DNA of 64,000 nucleotides from positions 53,143 through 117,142 of the forward strand of contig MJCC01000014.1 in assembly GCA_001766655.1 (NCBI GenBank). Reading direction: 5' to 3'. A model generated the notes under the pieces. It did not search any database. It saw nothing but the letters and a program-made list of their open reading frames with translations, and was not told where the DNA came from. Source of the stretch: Phytomonas francai (taxonomy: Eukaryota; Euglenozoa; Kinetoplastea; Trypanosomatida; Trypanosomatidae). Made by a program: the position numbers and the translations under genes. Positions 19,258 to 30,600 of the stretch are shown in pieces (the stretch's first letter is position 1; each line of letters opens with the position of its first letter).

Positions 19258-22200
19258 ATGCCAGAGAGAAAAAAGACCGAAAATGCGGCAGCCGTAAAAT
19301 CTAAAAATGCCGTAATTGAGTCGAAAAAGCTCCATCGGAAGGAGGTGCCAGCCAACGGCGCTTCTGCAAGTCTTACATCGGCTGAGAAAACTGGCGTGGA
19401 CTCCAATGCGAGGAGTGCCCATAGCTCCAACGAAGATGCGAACGGGAGGCTTGCCTGTAATGGGAGTCGCTTGGAATCCGACCCAGAACCGGCTGATGCG
19501 AACGGCTCTCGTGCGATTCCCAGTGAAACCCCCAAGGAGACAACGGACAAGCCCAGCGACCCCGCCCCAGTGGAGCGCATCATCAATCAGGAACTCCTTA
19601 TTTCCCTCGCGCGCTACGGCCAATCATCGGCGGCGCGAGGACGCGTGACCTCGGCGGCGCTTGGAAACGACAAGAAATCCTCCACGGCGCCCGCGGCGAT
19701 GAGCAGCGCGCAGAGCGAGACCACCCTGCACACCTCAACTGACGGGGAGGGGCTTACGCTAGAGGAGTCCCTGATGACGGCGATCAACGACCCGGACATC
19801 TTTCGCGCGATTTTGCTTCATCAATACCAAAAGCAGCAGCGCGCGGCGGCCGCCGAGGCCTCGGAGAACGCCGCCCACGACAATGCCCACCACCGTCCGT
19901 CGTCGAAAAAGCATCGAAACACAACAGAGGCCACGCCCAACGGGGCCGCGGCTGGTACCAATTCAGGGCCGGACCTTGCGAGGGACGGCGGGGGGGGGAA
20001 ACGACAGGAGCCGAAGGACACCTCGGCGGGGGCTTCGATGGAGGGGGGGGCGACGGTTCGCTCGGGTGGCTCCTCGAGCGGGGGCGGCAGCAACGAGCGC
20101 CCGCCTACGGCATCGTTCGAGATCCCAGCCGACTGTAGTGAGTGGTTTTGGAGCATGGTAAAGAGCATGGAGGAGTCGGAGGCCTCTCTCGGTTCGCATC
20201 TTCAGCCCTTTGTATTTAATGATAGCAAAGGACCAGACGACAAGGAGAACGGCGACGGTGCGCTCACCTTGAGAGACGACCAGAAGCAGGAGGGCGGAGT
20301 GAGCTCCGCACGCGATCAGAATGACATGAAGGTCGCCTTCCTGCGGATTGCCATGGGCAAGGCAGAGGAAATGAAGAATCAAGGCTCTGCGCGAAACATG
20401 GGGAGTATTTTATCCGGACTGCAGAAACTAGGCATGGTTCGCAGCGTCGAAGGCGAAGGCAAGGAAAGGGACGGAGTCCCGTCATTGTCGGGGTCGGCAT
20501 CGGTGCCCTCACCAACACCTACGCCCCCACCCGCCTCCGCAACGGAAACGAAACCCATAAAAAGCGCCAAAGATTCCTACAATATTTTGGATGACCTTGC
20601 CAAAGAGGCTGAAACAGATGAAATGCCCAGTCCACGGACCATGTTCATCGAAGCGCTCACTACGATTCGTCTGAGCAATATTGCCAGAGGAGGGGGAAAG
20701 TTCATAAAGGCCGCCGGTGATCCTGATACGGAGGCTCTCGACGACTTCAGGCTACGCGCGATGTGTCTGTCGGCGTTGAGCCCATCGACACTGGCGGAAG
20801 TTGTCGAGTGCACAAAGGTCTTTGGCGAGGTGTTCTCCGATACCCCTAGCTTCGCGGAGACGAGCCACTACATGGTGGTGGCGTACTGGCTCGGTGAGGC
20901 CAGCCTCGCCGCGGCGTACATGCTTTACCGCTACTACAGCACAAAGCAGGCTGACCCCAATAACCAACACCCGAACGACATCAGCGCAACCTACGGTGCC
21001 CCGCAGGTTGACCTCAACGAGTTGACAAAGCACCTGAAGAGGGATCTGAGCAAGCTGCAAATCCGGCTGAACCCGCTGCTGAGTCTTCTCGTGCACCACC
21101 TCCGCCAGCTCTCCCGCGAGAACCTGCAGCAGCTCGCGAAGTACGCCGACGTGGAGGTGTGCGACCCGATCGAGGTGTACAACGCCATCAGCACCGTCGG
21201 CGCCGCCCTCTTCTTCTGCCTCCTTCCGCTCCCGCTGCTGCTGAGCATCTGCGACGAACTCGGCATCGCGACCTCCGGCGAGGCCTCCATGGACAAGCAC
21301 CTCCTCACCGAGGTGCTGGCGGAGAAGATTGGCATGCGGCTCTACCCCTCGCGCCCCTCCACGTCCCGGATCGCCCTCTCACACGTCGTCTACGTGCCCC
21401 GCCTGCTCGTCCACGAGCACGCTCCCGGGAGCTACACTTGCACGATCGACAACGCCGGCGTGATCGGCCGGCTGCCGCTCGGCCGCATCGTGAGCAATCG
21501 CTTCAGCTGTGCGAAGGTCCGGTGGCGTGGAGAGCTGCTCCAGGAGCGGGGCGCCCTCAGCTTTCGCGTCTGGCATCGCCACTCGACGCCGCTCCAGGTC
21601 AGGCTCCTCCTCCACTCCTCGGACCGGCGGCGGAAGCGGAAGGTCACCGGTGGGGCCCGCGCGGGCGCCATTCCCCAGCAGGGCGAGGGCTGCACCGATA
21701 ACTTGCTGGAGGCGGAGGCGGAGGCGGAGGAGGAGGGCGGCGCGGGTCCTGCGCCGGGCCTGCAGCTCGAAACCAAAGGCATCGTTGAGCCCGGAGAGCT
21801 CTTCGGGTTGATGAACTTCGTGCAGCTGAAGACGGCGCTTGCCGCCTCTGCGGCCTCCACAAGTGGGCTGCGCACCTACAGCAAAGTCGAAGACCGCCTC
21901 ATCTTCCAGCTGGCGCTGGAAGTGGATAACATGAGCGATACCCCAACCTCCCCAACCATGCAAACAAAGTGCTCGGGCACCACTAAAGATGAGCAGGGCG
22001 GTGCTGAGACCGGAACAAAGTCGGCCACCGTCTCAGATGGGGATTCGTATGAGCGGCAAAGGAAGAACGAGGCCCAGATCGAGAAGTTGTGCAGCAGCGA
22101 AGCGAGCGAGCGCCAGGAAATCGAGTCCAGCTATTCCACGAGTTTTAACCAGCTGCGGAACACAGAGCAACGCGAGGCCCAACGCGCGCAGCAGAGGGCC

Positions 22201-23670
22201 AGCGACCGGGAACGCAAAGCCTTGCTAGCAAAGGCAGGTCCTTCGACCGAGCTTGTTAGAGAAGTGGAGAAGCTTACCCAAACGATTCAGAACAGTCGCC
22301 AGCAGATCAGCAAATTGCAGCGTGAGAAAGAGAAGCGGGAAAAGGAATCGGATAAAACTTTGGATAAGATAAAGCGCAACCGTGAGATGCTCGCTGAGCT
22401 CGATTCCACTATGGAGGCCAACCATAAACTCATCACCAAGTTGGAGGCGCAGACCCGGACGCTGCGGGAGCGTGCTGCGGCCCGCGCGAAGCGGCTTCTG
22501 CAGCGCAACCAGGAGCGCTACACCCAGCCTAACGAACCGAGCAAGTGGACGGACTTCAAGCATGCATTTGAGACCGTGTCGACGTCGCACCACGACACGC
22601 TCGCGATCAACGACCTTGAGCGCTTCCTCACCTTCGAGCACTACCAGCAACAGCAACAGCAACAGCAGCAGCAGCAGCAGATGGGCGACTCGCCCGCGGG
22701 CTCCTCCGCCGGCCCCTACTCCATGCTCAACTTTATGAACCTCTTCTCGACCTCGCCGGCCGCGACGACGGCGTCGGCCTCGTCCTGGACCGTGAGCCAG
22801 CTGCGCACGGCGGAAGCGGCCTCCTCGACGACCTCGCTCTCCGGCGGGGGCGGGGCCCCAACGCGGCACATCGTGTCCCGCAACAGCTCCCCGCTCTCCG
22901 CCGTCACCCCGCACAGCGCGGGGGTCACGAACGGGAGCAGCCACACCGTCCGAAGCCCGAGCAACGTCGTCGCCGCGGCGGGTGTCATCGGCGGCCCGAC
23001 CTCCACCACCTCCTCGGCGATCGGCTGCAGTGGCGCCTTCGGGGCGGGTCCGGACCCGTACCTCTTCTCGACCCGCCAGTCCACCGGGCTCTCGGCCGCG
23101 CTGAGCCCGAGCCCGAGCACCAAGCATCTCTTCTCCACCCACCCCAAGGGCGCCCCGACGCAGCGGGCGGTCTCCGAGGACCTCGACAGCGGCCTCGTCC
23201 TCGACGACCCCGCCTACGGCATCACGCCAGGCTGCCGCAGTGGGAGCCGGGAGCCGCTGTCGCGCTCGACCACGCACGCCCGCACGCCGTCCCTGCCCCT
23301 CGGCCACGGGATGGGCTCGTCGCCGCAGCAGCAGGTCTTCCGCGCGAACGCGCCGCCGCCCGTCGCCGCCGCCTCCGTCTTCTCCCAGCTTGACGTCAAC
23401 GCGCGGCCCTTCAACCCGCCGTCGATGGCGGCCGCCGTCGCGACGCCGCCGACGGCGTGGACGGGACAGCCCCTCCCCCCGCCCAAGGCCGCCGCCGCCC
23501 CCCCCTTCGCCTTCACCGTGACGGGCTCGCCGACGGGGCTGAACCGGGGGGCCTTCGCCGGCGAGGGCGGCTTCGGCCTCGCCGGCGGCGCCCCCCACCC
23601 ACCCCTGTCACAGCCCGCGCCAGGGGCCGACGTCACCCCCGGCTTCCTCCCCTCGAGTGTCTGGAACTGA
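19258..23670 (+). CDS. Large unknown protein with coiled coil and poly-Gln
   Basis: A 1470-residue protein. Residues 1-430 are mostly disordered (Ser, Asn, Gly, Glu). About residues 470-800 are well-ordered and alpha-helical, with a hydrophobic Leu-rich stretch (ALFFCLLPLPLLLSI) and then a beta-like segment (SYTCTIDNAGVIGRLPLGR). About residues 930-1095 form a strong coiled coil. Twelve Gln follow, encoded by CAA/CAG at 22645-22680. The last 300 residues are Ser/Thr/Pro/Ala/Gly-rich with very high GC. No catalytic motif, RNA-binding domain or zinc cluster is recognised. The LPLPLLL stretch is probably a buried helix, not a membrane span, given its flanks. Start: first ATG after the acceptor at 19196. 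No function is proposed. Confidence 0.8.
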   Translation: MPERKKTENAAAVKSKNAVIESKKLHRKEVPANGASASLTSAEKTGVDSNARSAHSSNEDANGRLACNGSRLESDPEPADANGSRAIPSETPKETTDKPSDPAPVERIINQELLISLARYGQSSAARGRVTSAALGNDKKSSTAPAAMSSAQSETTLHTSTDGEGLTLEESLMTAINDPDIFRAILLHQYQKQQRAAAAEASENAAHDNAHHRPSSKKHRNTTEATPNGAAAGTNSGPDLARDGGGGKRQEPKDTSAGASMEGGATVRSGGSSSGGGSNERPPTASFEIPADCSEWFWSMVKSMEESEASLGSHLQPFVFNDSKGPDDKENGDGALTLRDDQKQEGGVSSARDQNDMKVAFLRIAMGKAEEMKNQGSARNMGSILSGLQKLGMVRSVEGEGKERDGVPSLSGSASVPSPTPTPPPASATETKPIKSAKDSYNILDDLAKEAETDEMPSPRTMFIEALTTIRLSNIARGGGKFIKAAGDPDTEALDDFRLRAMCLSALSPSTLAEVVECTKVFGEVFSDTPSFAETSHYMVVAYWLGEASLAAAYMLYRYYSTKQADPNNQHPNDISATYGAPQVDLNELTKHLKRDLSKLQIRLNPLLSLLVHHLRQLSRENLQQLAKYADVEVCDPIEVYNAISTVGAALFFCLLPLPLLLSICDELGIATSGEASMDKHLLTEVLAEKIGMRLYPSRPSTSRIALSHVVYVPRLLVHEHAPGSYTCTIDNAGVIGRLPLGRIVSNRFSCAKVRWRGELLQERGALSFRVWHRHSTPLQVRLLLHSSDRRRKRKVTGGARAGAIPQQGEGCTDNLLEAEAEAEEEGGAGPAPGLQLETKGIVEPGELFGLMNFVQLKTALAASAASTSGLRTYSKVEDRLIFQLALEVDNMSDTPTSPTMQTKCSGTTKDEQGGAETGTKSATVSDGDSYERQRKNEAQIEKLCSSEASERQEIESSYSTSFNQLRNTEQREAQRAQQRASDRERKALLAKAGPSTELVREVEKLTQTIQNSRQQISKLQREKEKREKESDKTLDKIKRNREMLAELDSTMEANHKLITKLEAQTRTLRERAAARAKRLLQRNQERYTQPNEPSKWTDFKHAFETVSTSHHDTLAINDLERFLTFEHYQQQQQQQQQQQQMGDSPAGSSAGPYSMLNFMNLFSTSPAATTASASSWTVSQLRTAEAASSTTSLSGGGGAPTRHIVSRNSSPLSAVTPHSAGVTNGSSHTVRSPSNVVAAAGVIGGPTSTTSSAIGCSGAFGAGPDPYLFSTRQSTGLSAALSPSPSTKHLFSTHPKGAPTQRAVSEDLDSGLVLDDPAYGITPGCRSGSREPLSRSTTHARTPSLPLGHGMGSSPQQQVFRANAPPPVAAASVFSQLDVNARPFNPPSMAAAVATPPTAWTGQPLPPPKAAAAPPFAFTVTGSPTGLNRGAFAGEGGFGLAGGAPHPPLSQPAPGADVTPGFLPSSVWN
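22645..22680 (+). repeat. CAA/CAG microsatellite encoding 12 Gln
   Basis: Twelve consecutive Gln codons (mixed CAA and CAG, pure CAG in the 3' part) inside the large unknown protein, right after its coiled-coil region. Length variation between alleles is likely. Confidence 0.9.
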
Positions 23671-24637
23671 GAGGAAGGAGGGGGGGAGTAGGATGTGTGG
23701 CAAGGGGAGGAAGGTGGCATCGAGCATGAGCTGTGCACCTTACCTAATAAAGAATCATAAGGGGAATAAAGGCGAGAGAATTGTGTGCATCATCAGGGAA
23801 GAAGAAAGGGGAAAACTACCCAATGCATCCGTGCATAGGGCTCGAAACGCCATGGGGAAATACAAGAAAGAGAATGAAGAAGTCTTGCTTAGTAAATCAC
23901 TTTCTTAATGCAATGGGTTCGTACACCTTCCCTCCCTCTGCCTCTTCCATTTTTTTTTTTTGTTGTTGCATGCTTTCCCTTTTTAGCTGTTTCATTCACA
24001 GATATCTCTAAGGCGGCTTTGTAAGGGAGAAGGGAGAATTCTAAATTCTGTAAAGGGAGTAAGGTGGGGGGGATGTAACGTTGATCCATGTGATTGAACT
24101 ATGAAACAAGGAGGCAAAGAAAGATGAAAACCCTGAGTAAAATAATTTGATGTCAGGAAAACTGAACTGAGGTAAAGAGAAAAATAGAGGAAGAGAAGAA
24201 AACCTACTTTTTAAAGCTAAAGTTTTTCCGTAACTTTAATTTTAAAAAGCTACGTTATGCATTTATATGATTTACCTATATATATATATATATATATATA
24301 TCTTTTTTTTACGTTCCTTTTTTGAATGATCATAATCGCTAATGAGGAGAGAAAAGGATCGCCATTTTTTTTAAGGTGTGAAATTTAATGAGATATCAAA
24401 GTACTTTTTTCTTAGTATATCTATTGTATACAAAACATGCTACTATGAATTTAATATCCAATCTCATTTTCCCCACAGGGAAAAACTGATCCCATTCCAT
24501 TCCTTTTTCCCCCTACGGCATGTAAAAAGTTCAAAACTAGTCCTTAATAATTAAAGTTTGATATTTTTTTTCTATAGCAGATTTACAAGGCTCTGTATTT
24601 TAACAAACAAAATAATAAGATTACCATTGTCAGTAAT
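23671..24637. other. Intergenic spacer before the hydrolase gene
   Basis: AT-rich spacer with a TA microsatellite (24277-24301). A T-rich tract (24562-24573) ends in two AGs at 24576-24577 and 24579-24580; the latter leaves a 57-nt ATG-free 5' UTR. Confidence 0.55.
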
Positions 24638-26200
24638 ATGGCTAAAATGAATCTATTTCTTTCGTCAGGTCATATTGTCTGTTTCCTGTTTCATGGGAGT
24701 CTTTATCTTCTACATACCACCGCGTTTCTCCTTTACCGCACATTTGTGTGGTGGCCGTTTTGTCTAGCCGCACGTCTTTTAGGCGTACGCGCGAAAGAGG
24801 ATTGCAGTGTTGGGTTTCTTCTAAAACCCCCATCCCGTGAAGACCCTATTTACGCCCTGTCGAGCAGGGAGAATCGGTGGGTAATGGATTGGTTTGGCCT
24901 CAGCGAGCTGGAGTCTGGTGTACCCCCTACCAAACAGTCATCCCACAGCGCTGGAAAAATCAACGGAAAAGTCAGAATCAAATCGGATCCGGGTTTAGTC
25001 GACATGTGCATCCCAAATTCCGAATGGACATCTTATAATGGGCATCTACACACGATTATAGGGTCTTTCCTCCCCTTTCCACGCATACAGAAGAGCCGCG
25101 AGATGGTGAAGTCATACGATCTGAACTATATGTGCTTGGATTTTTTCTATCCCACGCAGAAAGCCGTCGAGAACGGGATTTACAGCACCGACAACACAGA
25201 TTTGGGGCGGGGAACCTTAGACCAGAACCTGCCGACACCGCGAGCCTTTGTGCTAATGCTTCCCGGGATCACCGGGGACTCCGAGGAGATCTATATGCGC
25301 CGCATGATCGCGGCCCTGCTGAAGCGAAACATGGTCTGTTGCGTTCTCAATCCTCGTGGAATCAAAGATACCCCGCTGAAGGTTCCTCAGATGTATAGCG
25401 CGCTTTTCACGGCGGATATTCGTTTTGCCCTCACGAATTACCTTCGAGGGGAGGACATCCAGGCTCGTCTGCAGAGCCCTCGACGGGTTCCGGTGTTTGG
25501 GATGGGCTTCTCGATGGGTGGAGTCATTCTTTCCAACTACGTAGGGGAGTGCGGGAAGAAGAAAACGGCCAGTAGGCTGGACGCCGCGATTAGTATCTGC
25601 GCACCACATGATTGTGCCGCTTCCATGGCCTCGATGGAGAAATTATTCTCGCGATGGACGTATAATCGCATCCTGACGAGGCGTTTGGTGGCTTACTGCA
25701 AGCAGCATACGGGGATGGTGGAGAACTGCTATGGACTCGACCGCGAGTTGCTTTTCAAGGGGCCCAGCCCGCTCCTTCATCGTTTGCGGGACTTGAGGTC
25801 GTTTGACGACCACATCACGGCCAAGCATTTTGGTTTTGCTAGTGCAAATGAATATTACGCGGCGGCAAATAATTTCCCACGGCTGCGGTTATCGCAGACC
25901 CCGCAGATGTGCGTGATTGCCGCGGATGATCCGATCTGTGGGCCTCAGAAACCGGCAGACTGGGTAAACCTTCTACGGGCGCATGCGGGTGGCTTGGTTT
26001 ATTTGGAACTGCCTTCTGGCGGGCATCTCGGCTTTGTCGGGAGCCCCTTTCAGACATTTCGGGAGCAGGCTAATCCGATGGAATCGCTTGTGGCGAGGGC
26101 GATTTGCCGGTTTGCGGATCACTACGAAAAAAAACAGGCGCCTGTGGAGTCTAAGGTGGATGTCTGTAATGGGCAGAAGAATGCGGTAGGACACTCTTAA
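24638..26200 (+). CDS. Membrane-anchored alpha/beta hydrolase, ABHD1/ABHD3 (YheT) type
   Basis: A 520-residue protein. Residues about 5-48 are hydrophobic and probably form an N-terminal membrane anchor. The hydrolase core starts near residue 130 (SYNGHLHTIIGSF, a family hallmark close to the HLQT motif of YheT/ABHD1 proteins). The oxyanion-side motif is LPGITGDS, the nucleophile elbow is GFSMG with Ser292, the acid is Asp430 or Asp431 (AADDP), and the His is His463 (GGHLGF). All three catalytic residues are present. Human ABHD3 acts on medium-chain and oxidised phosphatidylcholine; a lipid esterase or phospholipase role is inferred. There are two nearby ATGs (24638 and 24647); the first is used. 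Codon use is moderate. Confidence 0.88.
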   Translation: MAKMNLFLSSGHIVCFLFHGSLYLLHTTAFLLYRTFVWWPFCLAARLLGVRAKEDCSVGFLLKPPSREDPIYALSSRENRWVMDWFGLSELESGVPPTKQSSHSAGKINGKVRIKSDPGLVDMCIPNSEWTSYNGHLHTIIGSFLPFPRIQKSREMVKSYDLNYMCLDFFYPTQKAVENGIYSTDNTDLGRGTLDQNLPTPRAFVLMLPGITGDSEEIYMRRMIAALLKRNMVCCVLNPRGIKDTPLKVPQMYSALFTADIRFALTNYLRGEDIQARLQSPRRVPVFGMGFSMGGVILSNYVGECGKKKTASRLDAAISICAPHDCAASMASMEKLFSRWTYNRILTRRLVAYCKQHTGMVENCYGLDRELLFKGPSPLLHRLRDLRSFDDHITAKHFGFASANEYYAAANNFPRLRLSQTPQMCVIAADDPICGPQKPADWVNLLRAHAGGLVYLELPSGGHLGFVGSPFQTFREQANPMESLVARAICRFADHYEKKQAPVESKVDVCNGQKNAVGHS

Positions 26201-27634
26201 TATCGATATGTATGATCACTTTCCTCCTCTCGCAGGACGTTTAGGGAGGGAGGGAGGGTGGGGGGGGGAAGAAAAGAAGCGAACAAAAAAAAAAGTAGCT
26301 CTTTTAGGTGTGAGGGTAGAGATATTAAAGATGACGAAGAGCATGTTCATTTTTTTTATGCTAAAAGAGATTTTATACAACGATTTAGAATCTTATAAAA
26401 GGCAATGAAAGAGTGGTATGCGTAAAGATAAAAAGGGCTCCACGAGGGAAGGGGGGAGGATACGTCTGCATAACGTGTGGATAAATACTCCCTAAACGAT
26501 AAAATTTCACTGTAAAAAAAATTATTTCCAAGACCGAGGTCCGTGTAAATAATAATAATAAAAGTAAAACTGAATATTTTCCCTCTCCTCTCAAGCTGAA
26601 TTTGTGATTAAAAGCGGATCGATCATGCTAATACACTGTACAAAACAGCTTCTTATAAACAATTATTATTGGAATAGCTATCAAAAATTAAAAATTCCAA
26701 AAAGCGCATTATGTCTGGGTGGATGGGCTACTTTAAAAATCATTTCATTTGCAAATGTATGTAAATATTTTATATTTGACGATTTTAAAAACAATCTTAG
26801 AAGCTCGACATTACCCTTTTTCTTAAATTGAAACGCAACGCCGTATTTTTATGTTGTGGTAGTGGTATCTATTTCATCCCAGCTGTTTCACATTCCTTTA
26901 AGTGTAGAAAAAAAAGGGGAAAGAACTTCCTTCCTCTCTCCCTACTTTGTTGATAATAAACGGAGGGTATGGGGTAGTCAACCAAAGGAATATTCAGACT
27001 CAAATTCCCATTTGTCTGAAAAATATCGAACTCGGCATCATGTCCGGATTATAGGTATTCTTGACTATCTCTTAAATTTTACCTTTTCCTTTACATATAA
27101 AGAAGAACATTAAACTGTCCTAAAGAGATCATTAGTGAGCCCCCCAAAAAGATCTACATTGCGGAAGTGGTGGAGCTGGAAAAGGATTAGGGTGCACTGA
27201 TGTAGTTCTCTAAAAAGAAGCTGTGTTAAATGTATAAAAAATGGTTTTACATTTCATTTGGTTTCTTTATTATTATTATTATTTTTTTTTTGCGTTTCAA
27301 TTAGTATTAACATTTTGTACGCTCCTTTTCAATAACAAAATGCAAGCCATTGCTGTACTGGTGAAGCGTACGGTGCATATACGTTGTCGCGGTGTTTCCC
27401 TCTGCATCCCATCTGGAGGGGTTTGCATCACCCTAAAGTCCATTTTCTCTATATTTATTTGGCTTACCTCTTATTTTTCTAGATTTTATGCCTTGATCAA
27501 AAACTATACTCGATAGGGAATATACCGTATTCGTTCCGGAGTGTCCTCCTGTAGCAGTTTGAGGGGTCCACAGATTAACCCATTACACGCATACGTTCTT
27601 TACTACTCATTCCTTGTATCCTTTCCTTCTTCCC
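26201..27634. other. Intergenic spacer before the PDS5-like gene
   Basis: About 1.4 kb, AT-rich, with (ATT)n plus T-run at 27268-27291. The credible acceptor is the AG at 27553-27554 (CTCCTGTAG), leaving an 80-nt 5' UTR without ATG. Open frames in this spacer lack coding character. Confidence 0.5.
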
Positions 27635-30600
27635 ATGGGGAGCGAGGTGGGAAGCCCTCCGAGCGAGGCCGCGCGGGCGGCCTCTCCCGCCGCCGCCGCC
27701 GACCTGTTCTCCGCGGCGCGGCTCCGCGACGCGCCGGACGGCGACCTGTTGCCGCTTCTCTTCCGCATCTCGCGCGAGCTCCGCGGGCGCGCGCCGCCCT
27801 TCCGCGCGCCCGAGGCCTTCGTCGCGGAGCTGCGGACCCCGCGTCTGCTCCGGAGCGCGGCCCCGGACGTTGCGCAGATGGTCGCCTGCGTCCTCTGCGA
27901 CCTCGTCCGGCTCGCCGCGGCCCCCCCCGCGCGCGCGTTCGCGTCGGCGGCGACGTCGCCCTTCCCGCGCGCGGNNNNNNNNNNNNNNNNNNNNNNNNNN
28001 NNNNNNNNNNNNNNNNNNNNNNNNNNNNNNNNNNNNNNNNNNNNNNNNNNNNNNNNNNNNNNNNNNNNNNNNNNNNNNNNNNNNNNNNNNNNNNNNNNNN
28101 NNNNNNNNNNNNNNNNNNNNNNNNNNNNNNNNNNNNNNNNNNNNNNNNNNNNNNNNNNNNNNNNNNNNNNNNNNNNNNNNNNNNNNNNNNNNNNNNNNNN
28201 NNNNNNNNNNNNNNNNNNNNNNNNNNNNNNNNNNNNNNNNNNNNNNNNNNNNNNNNNNNNNNNNNNNNNNNNNNNNNNNNNNNNNNNNNNNNNNNNNNNN
28301 NNNNNNNNNNNNNNNNNNNNNNNNNNNNNNNNNNNNNNNNNNNNNNNNNNNNNNNNNNNNNNNNNNNNNNNNNNNNNNNNNNNNNNNNNNNNNNNNNNNN
28401 NNNNNNNNNNNNNNNNNNNNNNNNNNNNNNNNNNNNNNNNNNNNNNNNNNNNNNNNNNNNNNNNNNNNNNNNNNNNNNNNNNNNNNNNNNNNNNNNNNNN
28501 NNNNNNNNNNNNNNNNNNNNNNNNNNNNNNNNNNNNNNNNNNNNNNNNNNNNNNNNNNNNNNNNNNNNNNNNNNNNNNNNNNNNNNNNNNNNNNNNNNNN
28601 NNNNNNNNNNNNNNNNNNNNNNNNNNNNNNNNNNNNNNNNNNNNNNNNNNNNNNNNNNNNNNNNNGGGGGGCGGAGGCCCGCGGGGCGCTCTGGGCCGCC
28701 CTCGCGCCCGGCCTCCGCGCCCGCCTCGCGGACCCCCACGCGATGGTGCGCACGCAGGGCGTGCAGACCCTCGCCGAGATCGCCCTCGCCGCGCCGGATC
28801 TCTTCCCGGAGGCTGACCCCCACGATCATGCCGAGGGGGGGGAAGAGGGCACGGCGGAGCCGTCCTTCCTCTCGAATACGCTCGGGCTGCGGGCGGTGGA
28901 TAAGAACGCGCGGGTCCGCGGGACCGCTGTCGAGCGGCTCTGCGAGTTGTACCGCCGTCAGCTCCGGCCCTGGATCCCGCGCGCGATTCTAAACGCCGCC
29001 GCCCACGCCGAGGGCGGCCCGAGGATGGTCGAAATCCACTTTGAAAAGCTTCTCCCACCCCCTTTGCGGCAGGCCGCGGGGGATCCAGGCGAGCCCGCCG
29101 AGGCGGGCTCGCGAGCCTCCACGGAGCTTCGCCGCCGGCGCCGCCCGCAGCTGGCGGTCTTCGATTTTGAAAAGGAGGAGCTTCGGGCGGGGCGGTCGTA
29201 CGTGGATGCCTTTGTTCAGCTTCTGCAGGACACCCCCGAGGGGCATTTCCCGATCCTTCTTTCGATGGTGAAGGCAAAACAATCGCTGCGTCGCGCGATC
29301 GTGCGACTTTTCGAGCTCCGCGCGGAGATTCGGCATCTCGCGGACCCGCAATCCGCAGAGGGGCAATCGATTGTGAGCGGAATTCATCGAATGTTAAGCT
29401 TTTTGAAAAATTCCACCTGCGGAGAAGAGGCGAACAGCAACCCCTGGGAGCTCATTTTTCGCGCAAAAGACGAGCAAATCCCACGCGCCTTTACCCAACT
29501 CTGCGCGGCGAGCAATCTAAACTGGGCGGAAGAGCGGCAGAGGTTTTTGCAGACGATGAAGGGGCGCGTAGAGGGGGAGGTGTTTGGCTTTTTGGAGGGC
29601 TCTCTCGTCCAGCAGGTCGCACTGCCGCTCAGCCTTCGACATCTGGAGGAGCTGCTCGCGGAGCTGCGTGTTTTTTTCCCACCCCCAACGACGGAAATGC
29701 CCGCCCCCCCGGCTTCGGCTGCGAAGGAAACGGAAAGGGGGCCGAGGTGGATTTCAGGTCGATTGCGCTCACTTTTCACCTCTTCCCACGGCGGAACGAC
29801 CGATCGTACCGGAGGGGATCGCGAGATTATCGGCGTGCTCCGCGCGCTGTTGATCTTTTTGGTGGCCTCGCCTGCTTTCTCATCGTCGATCGTGGGCAAC
29901 CTTCAGGAGATACTGGAGTGCATCGTCGCCGTCGGGGCCTCCATCCCCTCCGCTAAGGCGAAGCCGCGAGGGGGGAAATCGACCGCGGGCGAGATCGCCT
30001 TTACGGAGGCCGGCGCTCAGCTTTTCGGCGAGATCACGTTGTTAGTCCTGCAGGCCCTTCGGGAATGCGCGGCTTACGAAGGCGGTCTGGACGGCTTTTC
30101 TCCCCCGCCGGATTTCCTCACCTCGGCCGCGGCTTCTTCTTTTTCGTCCGCGCAGGCTGGAGGGAGGCCTCCACCACGGTCTGGATTTCAATCCTTGACG
30201 GCGGCGGCCACGAAGAGCCTCCTGGAATCCCTCGTCGCGTTATCGACGACGGTGATGCCGGCGCTTCTGCGGGGATTGACCCCATCCACGCCCGCCTCCG
30301 AGGCTCCCCATCGGCAGCATGAGGATCCTCCTCCTCCTCATCGTCCGGCCGTTTTGCTCAAACTGGTGGGCCGGATTAGCAAACAGGCCGCGCGGGGCCT
30401 GGTCGGGCTCGTCGGCGGCCTCGGCCTCGGCCCGACGTCCCTGCTGGGCGAGACCGTCGGCCGTCTTCGCGAGGGTCTTCGCGGGGGGCCCGCCGCGGCG
30501 GGAGCAAATCGCCACCTCCTCCCGCGGCTGAGTGCCGTGCGCGTTTTCGCGCAGGACGGCGCCGCGCGCGTGCTCGTGCGGGAGGACGGCCTCCACGAAT

